From Eopsaltria australis (lineage: Eukaryota > Chordata > Aves > Passeriformes > Petroicidae), in contig JAVTVJ010000994.1 of the NCBI GenBank assembly GCA_034509425.1, positions 248,001 through 312,000 on the forward strand: DNA of 64,000 nucleotides, given 5' to 3'. The notes under the pieces are model-generated. The model was not told where the DNA came from. It saw only the letters and a list, made by a program, of their open reading frames with translations, and did not search any database. Within the stretch, counting starts at the first letter, position 1; the number at the start of each line of letters is the position of its first letter. Shown here piece by piece: positions 38,901 to 48,400 of the stretch. The position numbers and the translations under genes are program-made.

Positions 38901-41900
38901 GGGATGGCAACCCCAGCACTGCTCCAATGCTTTACAAACCTTTCCGGGAGGAAATGTCTCCTGATATCCAGCCTAAACATCCTCTGGCTTTGACAGGCTG
39001 TTGACTAAGCCAGATCTCTTTAACAACTAACATGTGCAAGGCTTTGCTAATTAGTTATGCCAATTTATGATAAAAATGATAAAGACCGGCCAAGAAACTT
39101 TAAAATTAAAAAAAAAAAAAAAAATCTTGAAGATTATAAGGACCAGTTGAGGCACTGGCAAGGTAATGGGGCTGGACACCAGCACAGAACATCCACCCCA
39201 AGCAGCCACACAGACACAACATCCCCAACCCCCAAACCAAACAGGGCACAAATTAGGGATGAAAAATGCTAATGCTCTAATGAAGGCAGAGCTTTCCACA
39301 AGCAAGAGCTCATATGCTCTGATCACATCTGCAGCTTCTCCATCTTTTTCCATTTTCCAGTTCCACATGAACCCCAGCACAGCCCATGAGAACTGAGAGC
39401 ATTGGTCTTTTTATCAGGCAAAACAGCACAAAATCAAACAAAAATGTTTTTCCCCGTCACGCTGCCTCATATGCTGAACTTCACTTGACATTACCTCCTG
39501 GAGAGAATAAAAAGGGGAAATTGAGAACAAATGCTGCTGCTAAATGATTAAAAGAAAAAAAACCCAACACACTTTGAGTGCAGCATTTGAGCAGACTGCA
39601 CATCAGAACAAAGCAGTGGTTCTCTCTGAGCCCCTCAGGTCTGAACTGGCTGGCCAACTTTAGCTAAATCCAAAAGACTGCTAAAAAACACAAGGCCAAG
39701 TTTCTTCTTTAAAAAAAATTGTAAAAAGAGGCCACTATTCCATGGAAGTGTCCTTATTGGGGCATCTTCAATAATGAAGAATGAACAGCCACACTCTTAA
39801 CACCAAAAATTTGCTGCCTAAAGAATTTACTTCTTTTGGGTTCTTCCCCTGACTTAAAGCTTGCCCTGTTTCCTTGCCAATGCAGTTTGGTGAAGGACAA
39901 ACTGGGAAGGGTTTTACTTTGGCAAATGCTGCCTCCAAATGTCTTGGAGCTCCATTTCAAGTTTCACTGATGGCAGGTTGGAGTTGTTCCACTGGTTTGG
40001 ACCAGGCAGCAGAACCTCCAATCCAGGACTTGCCTGTGCTCCCATCACTGCTGCTCAAGCATTCCCACCTGGGGCAGGAATTCACCCCAGACCAGTCACA
40101 GGTGATTCTGGAGAGCATCATCCTGTTGGGACACAATCTCCTAACAAACACACTGGAAACTTCCAAAGTTCACACCAGCTGGAAGATGTTTTATCTTAAT
40201 GAAAAGACATAAGTGGGGGGAAAAATGTAGTGCTAAATCCCTCAAAAGCCTAAATCCAGGTTAAAATCAGATATTTAATTTTTGCCCTTCAGCTGGCAGC
40301 TAAGTTGCCTGATGGGAAGCTCTCGATGACTTTTAATCCTGGGTTACACAACAAAAAGTGCACATGTTGAAAGAGCAGAGTTTAGCAGCAAAGGCCCCTT
40401 CACAGCCCCACTCAAGCAGAGTCATCAGAACTTTCCCCCCCTCTAGTGCATGACAGGGAATCACTTTTAGAGTGATTCTGGGCATTTTCACCTGGTAACT
40501 TCTAAACCAGCAGCTCTTGTGAGACAGACCAACATCCTTATTCTTTCATGAGCCCCATCTTGGTGAAAACACTATTCCTTCCAGGACTATTTTTTTATTT
40601 CAAGTCTGTAATTGTTTCAGACCAGTAGGTTGTGTCATTTAGGGATAGAACTCTGCAGCCCTCTCAGAAAAAAAGACTAAACAGAAATCATTGTTGGTGT
40701 CAGCTCAGCTGGACTGACAGCAGAGCATCTACACCTGGAGCTAAATAAATAAATCTGGTTTTCAGAGCCCTTCCCCGAGATGTTTTGGGCAGGTGGGTGT
40801 GGTTAACAGGGGCATGAGCAACAGTTGTGGGGTAGACAGGAGTGTGAAACCAGAAAGAGCCCGAAGTTACACCAGGAGGAGCTTAAGAAACACTCTCAAA
40901 GCAGCATAAGTAGGTCTGTGTCCCGAACCTGCACCTCCCTCACATCCCAGCAGAAGCAGGACAACGATCCAGACTCTTCTGAACTAATCAGACAAGCAGA
41001 ACTGTGCGGGGTTCAGGACTAGGAGAGCCCAACATCACTACTATAAATCACAGGCAAAAAGAGGAAAGGAAAAAAAAGCAGAAGCCAGCACAGGGTCTGG
41101 CTTTGCTTATTGAAAGGCCCAGTTCCAAGGCTAGGGGCTTTAAACCCAAATTTACCAAGGGAAATTTCACTTAATGAAATCCAAAAAGGAACAGATGCTG
41201 TTCATGAGCAGCCAGCAAGGCAGCTGAGCTCTGTGCACCACGGGCGTGCCAGCAGAGAGATTAAGAGAACACCAGACAACCCAGCTCCTGCAGGGATGGG
41301 GCTTGTGGAGCCAGCACCTCTTCCTACTGGGGACTGAACACTCCCTAAAGAAAGCTCTTTTTCCCCCTCAGTACAGGTATAACCAGAGTTCCCTGTCCTC
41401 TTGTCTATTCGCACAAAACTCGGGAGAACTCACTGTTTTTGAGATCTCCTGTGGAAGCTGCTCCGACACCTGTTCTGGGCAGTCCAGGTGCTGGGGCAGA
41501 GGCACCATGCTGCTGTCCCCAGAGTAGGACTAAAAACAGGACTAAAAGCTTGTGCACACCAGAAGAAAGTCTCTATTCAGCTAATTCAAATCACAAGTCA
41601 CCCTGAATACCACAGATCCGAGACATGGCACCAATGTCCCATATGCCACCTGAGCCGTGTGGCTACCCTGACCATGCTGCCACCACCTCAGCTCTACCAC
41701 GGTGACACTGGAGGACAAAAATCTTCCATCACTGCTGTTCTTCTGCTGTCAAAACCAAGTAATTCCGAGTTCTCTAGTGAGCTGTGGTAGGAGAACTGGA
41801 ACCAGGCTTGTACTACCAGCCCAGGACACCACAAATCCTGTTCCCCACATACCTGCCTAACGCCTTAAACCAAGTGTGCAGGTTCCTAATAGCCCACTTG

Positions 41901-43319
41901 TGCAGAATCAGGGGATTTTTCAGCATTTCACACACCCACATGCTCGCAGGGTGGCCATTAATGCAATTCATAGACCACATTTCCATGCAGACCAGTCCCA
42001 TTCTGGAGTACAGGGAAGCAGCAGTAGCTCCTCTGTCCGAGCCCTGAGCTTTCACCCACACTTGTAACTCAGGACAAGCCTAAACCAGGAGCCTTGATCT
42101 TACACTTTCAAGCCAGCACAGGTTTTACAAGAGTTTAATTGTTTCCCTGTGGTATTAAAATTAAGCAGGTCTAAGAATCCTCACGCGTATTTCAAAGCAT
42201 AACAGGAAAGCAGCTCCCTCAAACTCAGGCCATCCCCAAGACCGAGACAAGAGCCCCCCAAACCATTATCTCAGGGAAACTTTAACAGACACGAGTCTCA
42301 CGCAGGTGTCCATGGGCTGCTGGGACCCGCAGAAACTGCTCTCACTCGTGGAGGTTGAGCCAGGAGCTCCACATCCCATCACCAGCACCCGCAGGGAGAA
42401 CTGCAGCCCCCAGGAGCAGTCCCGGCCAGGAAAGGAGGCTGTGAGCACGGCCGGGGAAAAAGCGTGGCACAAAACTTACACAGGGACCAACCGAGCACTC
42501 AAAAACCTCTTCGGAATCACAACTTCTCGCAAACGAGATAAAGAGCCGAGAACAAGGGAGAAGAGGAGCATCCAGGAGCAGCCCCGGCCAGGAGCGGAGG
42601 TTGTGAGCACGGCCAAGGAAAAGCATATTAGAAAACTTACACAGGGACCAAGAGAGCGTTCAAAACCCGAGCAAACAACCACCACCCCCCCAGAGTCACG
42701 ACTCTTTGCAAACTAGATAAAGAAACCAGAACAAATCTTTTATCCTGCTACAGCAGCGGCTCGAGGCAGCTCGCAGGGTTCGGTTGAGAAGTTATATTAT
42801 CAAAGAGAGCTGTGAGTTCCGAAGGCGCACGGCTCGTTCCGTGCCCCGATGTGCCAGAGCCGCTCGGACACGGTGCCCAGTCCCTGTGGCCGCAGAGGGA
42901 CACGGGGCGATGCGGGGGGAGCGCTGGCACCCTGGCACAGGGCTGGGGCTGGGGCAGGGAGCTCTCCCCGTGCCGCTGAACGAACCGAGCTCCCAGCCCC
43001 GCCAGCAGCGGGGACACACCAGGCAGCCCCCGGCGGCACAGGCCGGGCAGGGCGCCGCGGAACAGCCCCACCGGAGAGTTAATCAGTTAATTAATGAATT
43101 AGCGCTCTGCGAGCAGCCGGGGCTGCGGCTGCGGCGCGGGCGGTCCCCGCTGTCCCCGCGCTCCCCGCCCGGCGCCGCTCCCGGGCCGCGGGGCCCCGCC
43201 ATGTGCCCGGGCCGGGCGGGCAGAGCCGAGCCGAGCCGAGCCGAGCCGGGCCGGGCCGGGCCGCACCCCGGGTCCGCGGCCGCAGCACTGACCTTGGTGT
43301 CCCCGTTGCACAGGGCCAT
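20815..43319 (-). CDS. GMPS: GMP synthase (glutamine-hydrolysing), complete, 16 coding exons
   Basis: GMPS converts XMP to GMP in the cytosol, using ATP and ammonia from glutamine; this is the last step of de novo guanine nucleotide synthesis. Coding exons on the minus strand, 5' to 3': 43293-43319, 38552-38733, 34798-34912, 33529-33626, 32472-32575, 31668-31861, 31289-31454, 29701-29852, 29156-29329, 28282-28387, 27616-27731, 26631-26756, 25639-25754, 24150-24280, 22317-22489, 20815-20916. They sum to 2082 nt, 693 codons plus stop, the same length as I recall for human GMPS. All introns are GT-AG and all phases join. The class I glutamine amidotransferase domain (about residues 25-210) has the nucleophile Cys104 in GICYGMQ and the partners His190 and Glu192 in FHPEV. 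The ATP pyrophosphatase domain begins with the SGGVDS loop at 244-249. The C-terminal dimerisation part ends KPPGTTEWE. No lesion is seen. Confidence 0.97.
20917..29700 (-). other. GMPS: GMPS introns 8-15
   Basis: Between the exons listed for GMPS this stretch is ordinary intron with one clear CR1 fragment (22690-22865) and short homopolymer runs (a C run near 24440). I saw no nested gene or snoRNA-like element, though small RNAs could escape reading by eye. Confidence 0.5.
22690..22865 (+). mobile_element. CR1 LINE 3' fragment in GMPS intron 15 flank
   Basis: GTGGCTGCCCCTGGATCCTT, GGAAGGTGTCCCCAGGGTGT and TGTCCCTTCCAAGCCAAACC; lies in the intron between GMPS exons 14 and 15, antisense to the gene. 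Confidence 0.87.
30727..30840 (-). mobile_element. CR1-like fragment in a GMPS intron
   Basis: CACAGAATCATAAAGGTTAG then GATCATGGAGTCCAACCTGT resembles the 3' end of a second, older CR1 subfamily. Confidence 0.6.
31289..31454 (-). CDS. GMPS: GMPS exon 7, ATP-binding loop
   Basis: Encodes residues 241-296. The PP-loop SGGVDS (244-249) that binds the ATP phosphates starts three codons into the exon, followed by [11 protein letters not shown] and the HIDNGFMRK segment. This exon is notably richer in CpG than its intronic surroundings. Confidence 0.95.
31668..31861 (-). CDS. GMPS: GMPS exon 6, amidotransferase His/Glu
   Basis: Encodes residues 176-240 and carries AQFHPEV, with His190 and Glu192 completing the glutaminase catalytic triad started by Cys104. 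It then crosses the linker into the synthetase domain. Confidence 0.95.
34325..34560 (-). mobile_element. CR1 LINE 3' fragment in GMPS intron 3
   Basis: TTTGGGTTGGAAGAACCTTA through GGGCAGCCACAGCAAATCTG to GGGAAGGACTTCTCCCTAAT. Confidence 0.88.
34798..34912 (-). CDS. GMPS: GMPS exon 3, amidotransferase nucleophile
   Basis: Encodes residues 70-108: [20 protein letters not shown], then the GICYGMQ nucleophile elbow with Cys104. The exon ends CAG|GTGCTG at a codon boundary. Confidence 0.95.
35215..35300. repeat. AT-rich low-complexity tract in GMPS intron 2
   Basis: TATA/TTTAAA-rich sequence with repeated ATATATAAATA-type motifs. It is a simple low-complexity tract, able to form small hairpins. 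Confidence 0.75.
36214..36360 (-). mobile_element. CR1-like internal fragment in GMPS intron 2
   Basis: GGGCAGTGCCCAGCACCCTC, GGGGGAAGAACCTTGCCCTA and ATCCAACCTGACCCTCCCCT match the more internal part of avian CR1 3' regions. Confidence 0.6.
38107..38540. repeat. 49-50 bp minisatellite, about 9 copies, in GMPS intron 2
   Basis: The anchor GCACAGAGCA recurs at 38111, 38160, 38209, 38258, 38307, 38357, 38406, 38456 and 38505, so spacing is 49 bp with three 50-bp units. Each unit contains a GGCAGGGGGCCCAGGAGAAG-like part and a CCAGGCAGTGGGC part. Copies differ by a few bases (GCAG or GCGG, CCCAGG or CTGCAGG), showing small subfamilies. The array ends about 12 bp before the exon 2 donor, on the intron side. 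Since 49 leaves remainder 1 on division by 3 and the unit lacks stop codons, it reads open in all three plus frames and at least two minus frames. Confidence 0.97.
38552..38733 (-). CDS. GMPS: GMPS exon 2, start of the amidotransferase domain
   Basis: Encodes residues 10-70 from [11 protein letters not shown] through [20 protein letters not shown] to EQGF plus two bases of an arginine codon. The donor is CCG|GTACGT. The intron immediately after it begins with a G/C-rich stretch that leads straight into a 49-50 bp minisatellite. Confidence 0.95.
42411..42735. repeat. 162-bp two-copy tandem repeat in GMPS intron 1
   Basis: CAGGAGCAGTCCCGGCCAGG at 42411 recurs as CAGGAGCAGCCCCGGCCAGG at 42573, and the rest follows in parallel (GTGAGCACGGCC, AAAACTTACACAGGGACCAA, GCAAAC-AGATAAAGA). 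The copies are about 80 percent alike by eye. A weaker third copy may precede them. It matches no transposon I recognise. Confidence 0.8.
43222..43262. repeat. GC pentamer repeat (GAGCC / GGGCC)
   Basis: Runs of GCCGA and then GCCGG pentamers in GMPS intron 1, starting about 30 bp after the exon 1 donor in the transcribed direction. Confidence 0.85.
43293..43319 (-). CDS. GMPS: GMPS exon 1, nine codons
   Basis: Encodes only MALCNGDTK before the donor AAG|GTCAGT. The start matches the known vertebrate N-terminus (MALCNGD). It lies in a CpG island and has G at +4 but C at -3, a moderate start context. Confidence 0.9.
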
Positions 43320-43500
43320 GGGGGCGGCGGGCAGCGCGAAGAAAGGGCCGCGAGGAGCCGCGGCCGCGATGAGCTAATGCCGCCCGCGGGAGGAGGAGCC
43401 GCCCGGCACGGCCGCTCCGGCGGAAGGGGAGGAGCGGCGGCGGGGTCAGGGGCGGGACGGGGACACGGCGGGGACACGGCCGGAGAGCCCCGCGCGTCCC

Positions 43501-44559
43501 GGCACCCCTGCGGGTGTTTGGGGCTCATTTCGGTCTATTATCAGGGTAAAAACAAACAGAGTTTGGCGGTGAGTGGGTTTTTGTGCGTCAGCTTCCTATG
43601 GTATCATGGGGTCACTGGCTGGTTTGGGTTGGGAGGGACCTTGAAGCCCATCCCGTCCCACCCCTTGCCATTGGCAGGGACACCTTCCATAGACCAGGGT
43701 GCTTCAAGCCCCGTCCAAGCTGGCCTTGGACCCTGGACCTGCTGTGCTTGCTCGGTCAATTCCCCAGCGGACACCGGGAGAGGTGACAGCATCCGTGGGA
43801 CCCTCCTGGAGTGCTCCCGGCGTGGTTTTGATACCTTTCCCTGAACACCAGTTTAAATAGAAGGAATAAAGAAAGGGGTGAATGAAGGAATTCTGGTCAG
43901 GATGAGACCACACATCAGCGTCTGGTTCTGCTGTCAGATTGCAAGCAGTTCTGTCCTAAGGATGATAAAAATGTACAAGTTTTGTTCCAAATCGGGTTTT
44001 TCGGTCCGTTGTTTTTTGGGTTGTGTCATTCTTTTACAGTTCCATTTACATGGGCATTCAAGCAGGGTCATCTCAGAGCACAGGGCACAGGATTGTGTCC
44101 AGATAGATCTGGAATATCGGCCAGTGAGGAGACTCCAGACCGTCTCTGGTCTCTGTTCCGGTGCTCACAGGAAAGATCTTCCTCCTGTGGAGGAGCGACT
44201 TCCTGGGCTCAGTCCCTGCCCGTTCCTCTGATGCCACTGCTGGGCCCCCGGAGCAGAGCCTGGGCCCTGCTCGGAGCCCTCCCTGCAGGCAGGGACACCC
44301 AGGGACCCACAGGGATGGACAGGGACACCCAGAGATGGACAGGGACACGCAGGGCTGAGGGTCCCTCTCAGCTGGGGCTCCTCTCGAGGCTGAGCAGCCC
44401 CAGCTCCCTCAGCCTTTCCTGGGCAGGGAGACGCTCCAGTGATCCCAACCTGCATCCGATCCCGACCCTCAATCCTGGTCCTGACCCCCGATCGCGGTTC
44501 CGGTTCCCGGTCCCGGTCCCGCTGCCCCCTGTCCGTCAATCAGTGCCAGGGGGCGGTGC
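43501..44559. other. Spacer between the GMPS and SLC33A1 promoters
   Basis: Non-coding. It holds a minus-strand CR1 fragment (43610-43740) and otherwise unremarkable sequence with short GGACAGGGACAC-type repeats near 44290-44345. The CpG islands of the two genes are separate rather than fused. Confidence 0.6.
43610..43740 (-). mobile_element. CR1 LINE 3' fragment in the GMPS-SLC33A1 spacer
   Basis: CTGGTTTGGGTTGGGAGGGA, GCCATTGGCAGGGACACCTT and CAAGCTGGCCTTGGACCCTG. Confidence 0.85.
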
Positions 44560-44565
44560 TTTGCA

Positions 44566-44573
44566 TGACGTCA
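44566..44573 (+). promoter_or_regulatory. Palindromic CRE (TGACGTCA)
   Basis: A perfect 8-bp consensus for CREB/ATF family factors, 10 bp upstream of the CCAAT box and 133 bp before the SLC33A1 start codon. Confidence 0.65.
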
Positions 44574-44583
44574 CCCCATCACA

Positions 44584-44602
44584 CCAATGAGGCGCGGCCA
44601 CG
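44584..44602 (+). promoter_or_regulatory. ER-stress response element (CCAAT-N9-CCACG)
   Basis: The sequence CCAATGAGGCGCGGCCACG matches the ERSE consensus exactly: CCAAT, nine bases (GC-rich as in classical examples), CCACG. In known ERSEs NF-Y binds CCAAT, and ATF6 (and XBP1) bind CCACG. It lies 105 bp upstream of the SLC33A1 start codon at its near end. Binding is inferred from motif only. Confidence 0.7.
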
Positions 44603-44706
44603 CCTGGCGCGCGCGGGGCGGGGCGGTTCCCTCCCCTCAGCGCGGCGGCGCCGGGGCCGCTCCCGGGCCGATCCCGCCCGCGCCGGGGCCGCTCCCGCTC
44701 CCGGAC

Positions 44707-45430
44707 ATGGCGCCCGCCATCGCCGCCGAGGAGGGCGGGCGGCAGCGCCGCGCCGGCGCCCGCAGCCACAGCCTGGACCTGGCGGGCGAGCCGCCCCCCG
44801 ACGGGCTGCCCGGCGACACCGAGGCGCTGCTGCCGGCGCCGGCGCGGGCGCGGGGGTACCGCGCGGAGCTGGGCAGCATCCTGCTGCTGCTGGTGCTGTA
44901 CGTGCTGCAGGGCATCCCGCTGGGGCTGGCGGGCAGCGTGCCGCTCATCCTGCAGAGCAAGAGCGCCAGCTACACCGACCAGGCCTTCTTCAGCTTCGTG
45001 TTCTGGCCCTTCAGCCTGAAGCTGCTGTGGGCGCCCTTGGTGGACGCCGTGTACCTGCGGGGCTTCGGCCGCCGCAAGTCGTGGCTGGTGCCCACGCAGT
45101 ACGTGCTGGGGCTCTTCATGATCTACATGTCCACGCAGGTGGACGCGCTGCTGGGCGACGGCCACGGCCGCGGCCCCGACGTGGCGGCACTCACCGTCAC
45201 CTTCTTCCTCTTCGAGTTCCTGGCGGCCACGCAGGACATCGCGGTGGACGGCTGGGCGCTCACCATGCTGTCCCGGGAGAACGTGGGCTACGCCTCCACC
45301 TGTAACTCCGTGGGGCAGACGGCCGGCTACTTCCTGGGGAACGTGCTGTTCCTGGCCCTCGAGTCCGCCTCCTTCTGCAACAAGTACCTGCGCTTCGAGC
45401 CGCAGCCCCGGGGCATCGTCACCCTGTCAG
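44707..45430 (+). CDS. SLC33A1: SLC33A1 exon 1
   Basis: Encodes residues 1-242, nearly half the protein, including the first membrane segments and the SRENVGYASTCNSVGQTAGY motif. It is extremely GC-rich (third positions almost all G or C), unlike the later exons. The donor is TCAG|GTACGG, splitting an Asp codon. Confidence 0.95.
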
Positions 45431-48400
45431 GTACGGCCGGGGCGCTGCAGCCTGCGTGTGCTGGGACAGAGCCGTGCAGTGCATTGCTTTGGAAGGGACT
45501 TCAAAGATTTCCTGCTCAGGGACACCTTTCACCATCCCGGGGTAAACCAGCCCCAATGTCCAACCTGGCCTTGGGCACTGCCAGGGATCCAGGGGCAGCC
45601 ACAGCAAATCTGGGCACCCTGTGCCACGGCCTCCCTACCCTCCCGGGGAAGGATTTCTCCCTAATAACAATGGTTATGTCTTCCTCAGGATGCTTCTTCC
45701 CTGAGCCTGGACCCCTCTGTGGTTTGACGCTGGGAACCAAACAGGTTTGGTTTGTCCCTTGCCCCGTGGGAAAGCACAGTCTGCTTGGAGGCTGGCTGAG
45801 CCCACTGCTACATGCACTGGGCTTCAGATTTTTCTGGGCTTAAGTGTGTGGAAAACTTGCCTTGTCATTACCTTGGCTGACCTAAGCACTTTGGAGGGAA
45901 TCTTTTTTTTTCCTCCTAGTTTAATGGCCATGGATTAGATTACTCTTTAGAAAAGAGCAAGCCAAAGTCCCCATCTGGGAGAAAGGAAAAGGGGAATTAA
46001 AAAAAAAAATATTTTTCCAGTATGATATTTTTCACGGAAGTAGAAGTGTTCAGGGTTTAGCAGGTAGCCAGTTTCTGAAGAAAGGCCTTATTTTAGTAAA
46101 TTAAGGGAGATTTGATTTTCCTCTTTAGTGAATTAAATGGAGTGTGGTAATCCAAGCATAGCTAGCTGTTAGTGGAAGGCTGTGTTTGCTGGGGTTTGGG
46201 TTTTTTCTCAGAAAGGTTCTGTGTGGTGGCTGATGTTTGGGGCATTACCCAGGAGATGCTTCCAGTGCACCTGGCTTGGCTGTGAGTTTGAGGGAGGGCA
46301 GGAAATCCTGGCACCACCTCTGGCTGCAGTCTCAGGGTGACCCTGGCAGTGAAGAGCAGATCCTCATGGTTTCAGTCTCTTTTCCCCCCTCTCTCACTGA
46401 TTGCCTTGCCTGTGTCGACTCAGAAATCAGGTATGCCAGACCAAGCTGCAGTTGTTGTGTGAAGAGGAGTTTTGCTTTCTGTCCTGCCCCTTCCTCAGGG
46501 ATAAATCAGGACAGGAGTTTGCAAGGCTGCTGTGCTTGCCTGGTCTCTGCAGCTCTCAGCACTGCTGACTAGTCCTCCTCTTTGCTCCATGCTGCCAGCC
46601 TCGTGTCTGGGCTGTGTCACGGAGCACAGAGTGGCCCTCCAAGTATCCCAGCTCGTTCCTGGCTTTCTCTGGTGCTGTGCAGCTCCTGGGCTGGCATGTC
46701 TCTTCCCTCTCACTGCAGTGCACACTGACGTCTTTGCTGCTGATGCAACTTGGTGTTCAGAGAGCTTGGCTTGGCTGTACTTCCCTCACTGCCCAGGGTT
46801 TTGGTTGGTTGGGGTTTTTTCCTCTCAGGGCTGTTTGTATAAATGGATTTGTTACCATTACAAAAGTGCTGTTTTTAAAAGATATTATCCCAAACCCAAA
46901 CAGCACCAATGCAACCTTCTTAACCTGCCCTGGAGTATTGATGTGGGTTGGAGTAAGAACAGCAAATAACTGACAGTGTATTTGCAGGATATGGTTTTTC
47001 AGGTGGTAAAACTAAGAAATTCCTGTTTCCTGGTCGTGTGACTGGCACAGTTTGGTGTTTCCCTGGAGCAGCTGAGAGCAGCAGGAGTAACCAGCTCACC
47101 GAGGAGCACAGGGGCTCACTGGCTCTTGCCCTGGCTGTAATGGGCTCCTGATGAGCAGGTTTGGGCAGGTAAAGCAGCAGAAAACTTCACTGCTGGAAAA
47201 AGTGAATGTTTTCTGCCAGCTCAGACCTCTGAGCACTTTAGTCATAGGCTGAGCCCAGTGCCAGGGAAAGAACAAGTCATCTCTCCATGATCCAGAGGGG
47301 CAGCACCCCGAAGGAGCTGCTGGAGCTCTGCCAGGGGAGGTTTAGGTGGATATCAGGAAAAGATTCTTCCCCCAGAGGGTGCTGGGCATTGCCCAGGCTC
47401 CCCAGGGAATGGGCACGGCCCCGAGGCTGCCAGAGCTCCAGGAGGGTTTGGACAGCGCTCCCAGGGTTGTCTGGTGCAGGGTCAGGAGTTGGGATGATCC
47501 TTGTGGGTGCCTCCCAGCTCAAGATATTCTGTGATTCTAAGTCAGCTCTGAGTTGCTGAGAAGCAGCAGCATTCGTTGTTCTCATTAACTTCAGGAAATA
47601 ATATGGACAAATGTAAAACCATCATCAGATTCACCAAACCAAAGGCTGTGTTGGGCTGAAGTGCCAGAGAAGGAAACAGGAAATACCCTTCTGTGGCCTG
47701 ATTGTCCTGGCACACTCAGGGGTTTGTTTAGCACTTGCTGTTTAGGTGACTTCTGGTTTTTTAAAGGCAGGGGAAGCTCCCTGGCTGGGTTTGTGATTCC
47801 TGCCTGTCCCAGTGTGAAGGAGGACAGGGATGGAGTGAGCACAGGACAAAGGTGCCCCTTGAAGGCCACCCCCACTTACCTGTGCTAGGGAGTGTGGAGC
47901 ACCCTTCCTCCTGGAGGAGATCCCATGGACCTGTGCAGTTACAGTTGTTGGGATCTCTACTACCTGGGTATCTTCTTCATGGCTGTTTTCCAGTCTGCAT
48001 CCCTGATGGAGTTCAAAAACTTGTTTTGCCCCATCTCACTGGTTTATTTTGTTACCAGCAGTGTAGCTGCAGAGACAGAATAGGGATGGGGAAGCAGCAG
48101 TGGTGGGACCAGAAAGTTTGTGCTTGAAATCCCTTATGTGAACTCTAATTTCAAAGTTCTTTTGCTTGTGGCCTATTAGTGAAGTTCACTGCATTTGGAA
48201 GGAAATGTACCTTGTTTTTGTGTAAACTGCCTACAGTCTCAAAAAACCTAGTTTTTCTTGTCTGGAGTACTATATATACATATATGGTGGAGTTTTTTCT
48301 TTCATTCTTCCTTTGCTTTGTTGGTGATGCAGCCCCTGCAGTGCTGTGCTGCAGCTGACAGGGCTGGCCTGATCAGGAGCACTCATGTGATGATGCTCAG

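Larger units (their letters stand above)
43000..43500. promoter_or_regulatory. GMPS: CpG island over GMPS exon 1 and promoter
   Basis: Very high CpG density from about 43000 to 43500. Upstream of the start codon (higher coordinates) are a GC box (GGGGCGGG at about 43449-43456) and an ETS-like GCGGAAG near 43425. No TATA box is seen, as expected for a housekeeping promoter. Confidence 0.7.
44550..44706 (+). promoter_or_regulatory. SLC33A1: SLC33A1 core promoter and 5' UTR, CpG-rich
   Basis: A GC-rich segment with GC boxes (GGGGCGG at about 44550 and GGGGCGGGGCGG at about 44615), a palindromic CRE and a CCAAT box, and no TATA box. Transcription probably starts in the 44610-44690 region, which leaves a short GC-rich leader before the ATG at 44707. 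Confidence 0.65.

Noticed and set aside
37834..38964. A 376-codon plus-strand ORF with regular repeats, antisense to GMPS exon 2
   Set aside because: It exists because the 49-bp minisatellite has no stop codon; all three plus frames are open over the same array. There is no splice or start logic and no resemblance to a known protein.
44587..44706. An in-frame upstream ATG extending SLC33A1 by 40 residues
   Set aside because: The ATG lies within the CCAAT box/ERSE of the promoter, so it should be upstream of the transcription start; the family starts near the SHSLDL motif with a short lead, matching 44707.
44439..45305. 288-codon plus-strand ORF in another frame over SLC33A1 exon 1, and a 209-codon minus ORF
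   Set aside because: Both are shadows caused by the very high third-position GC of exon 1; their residues are Arg/Ala/Gly-rich without family features.
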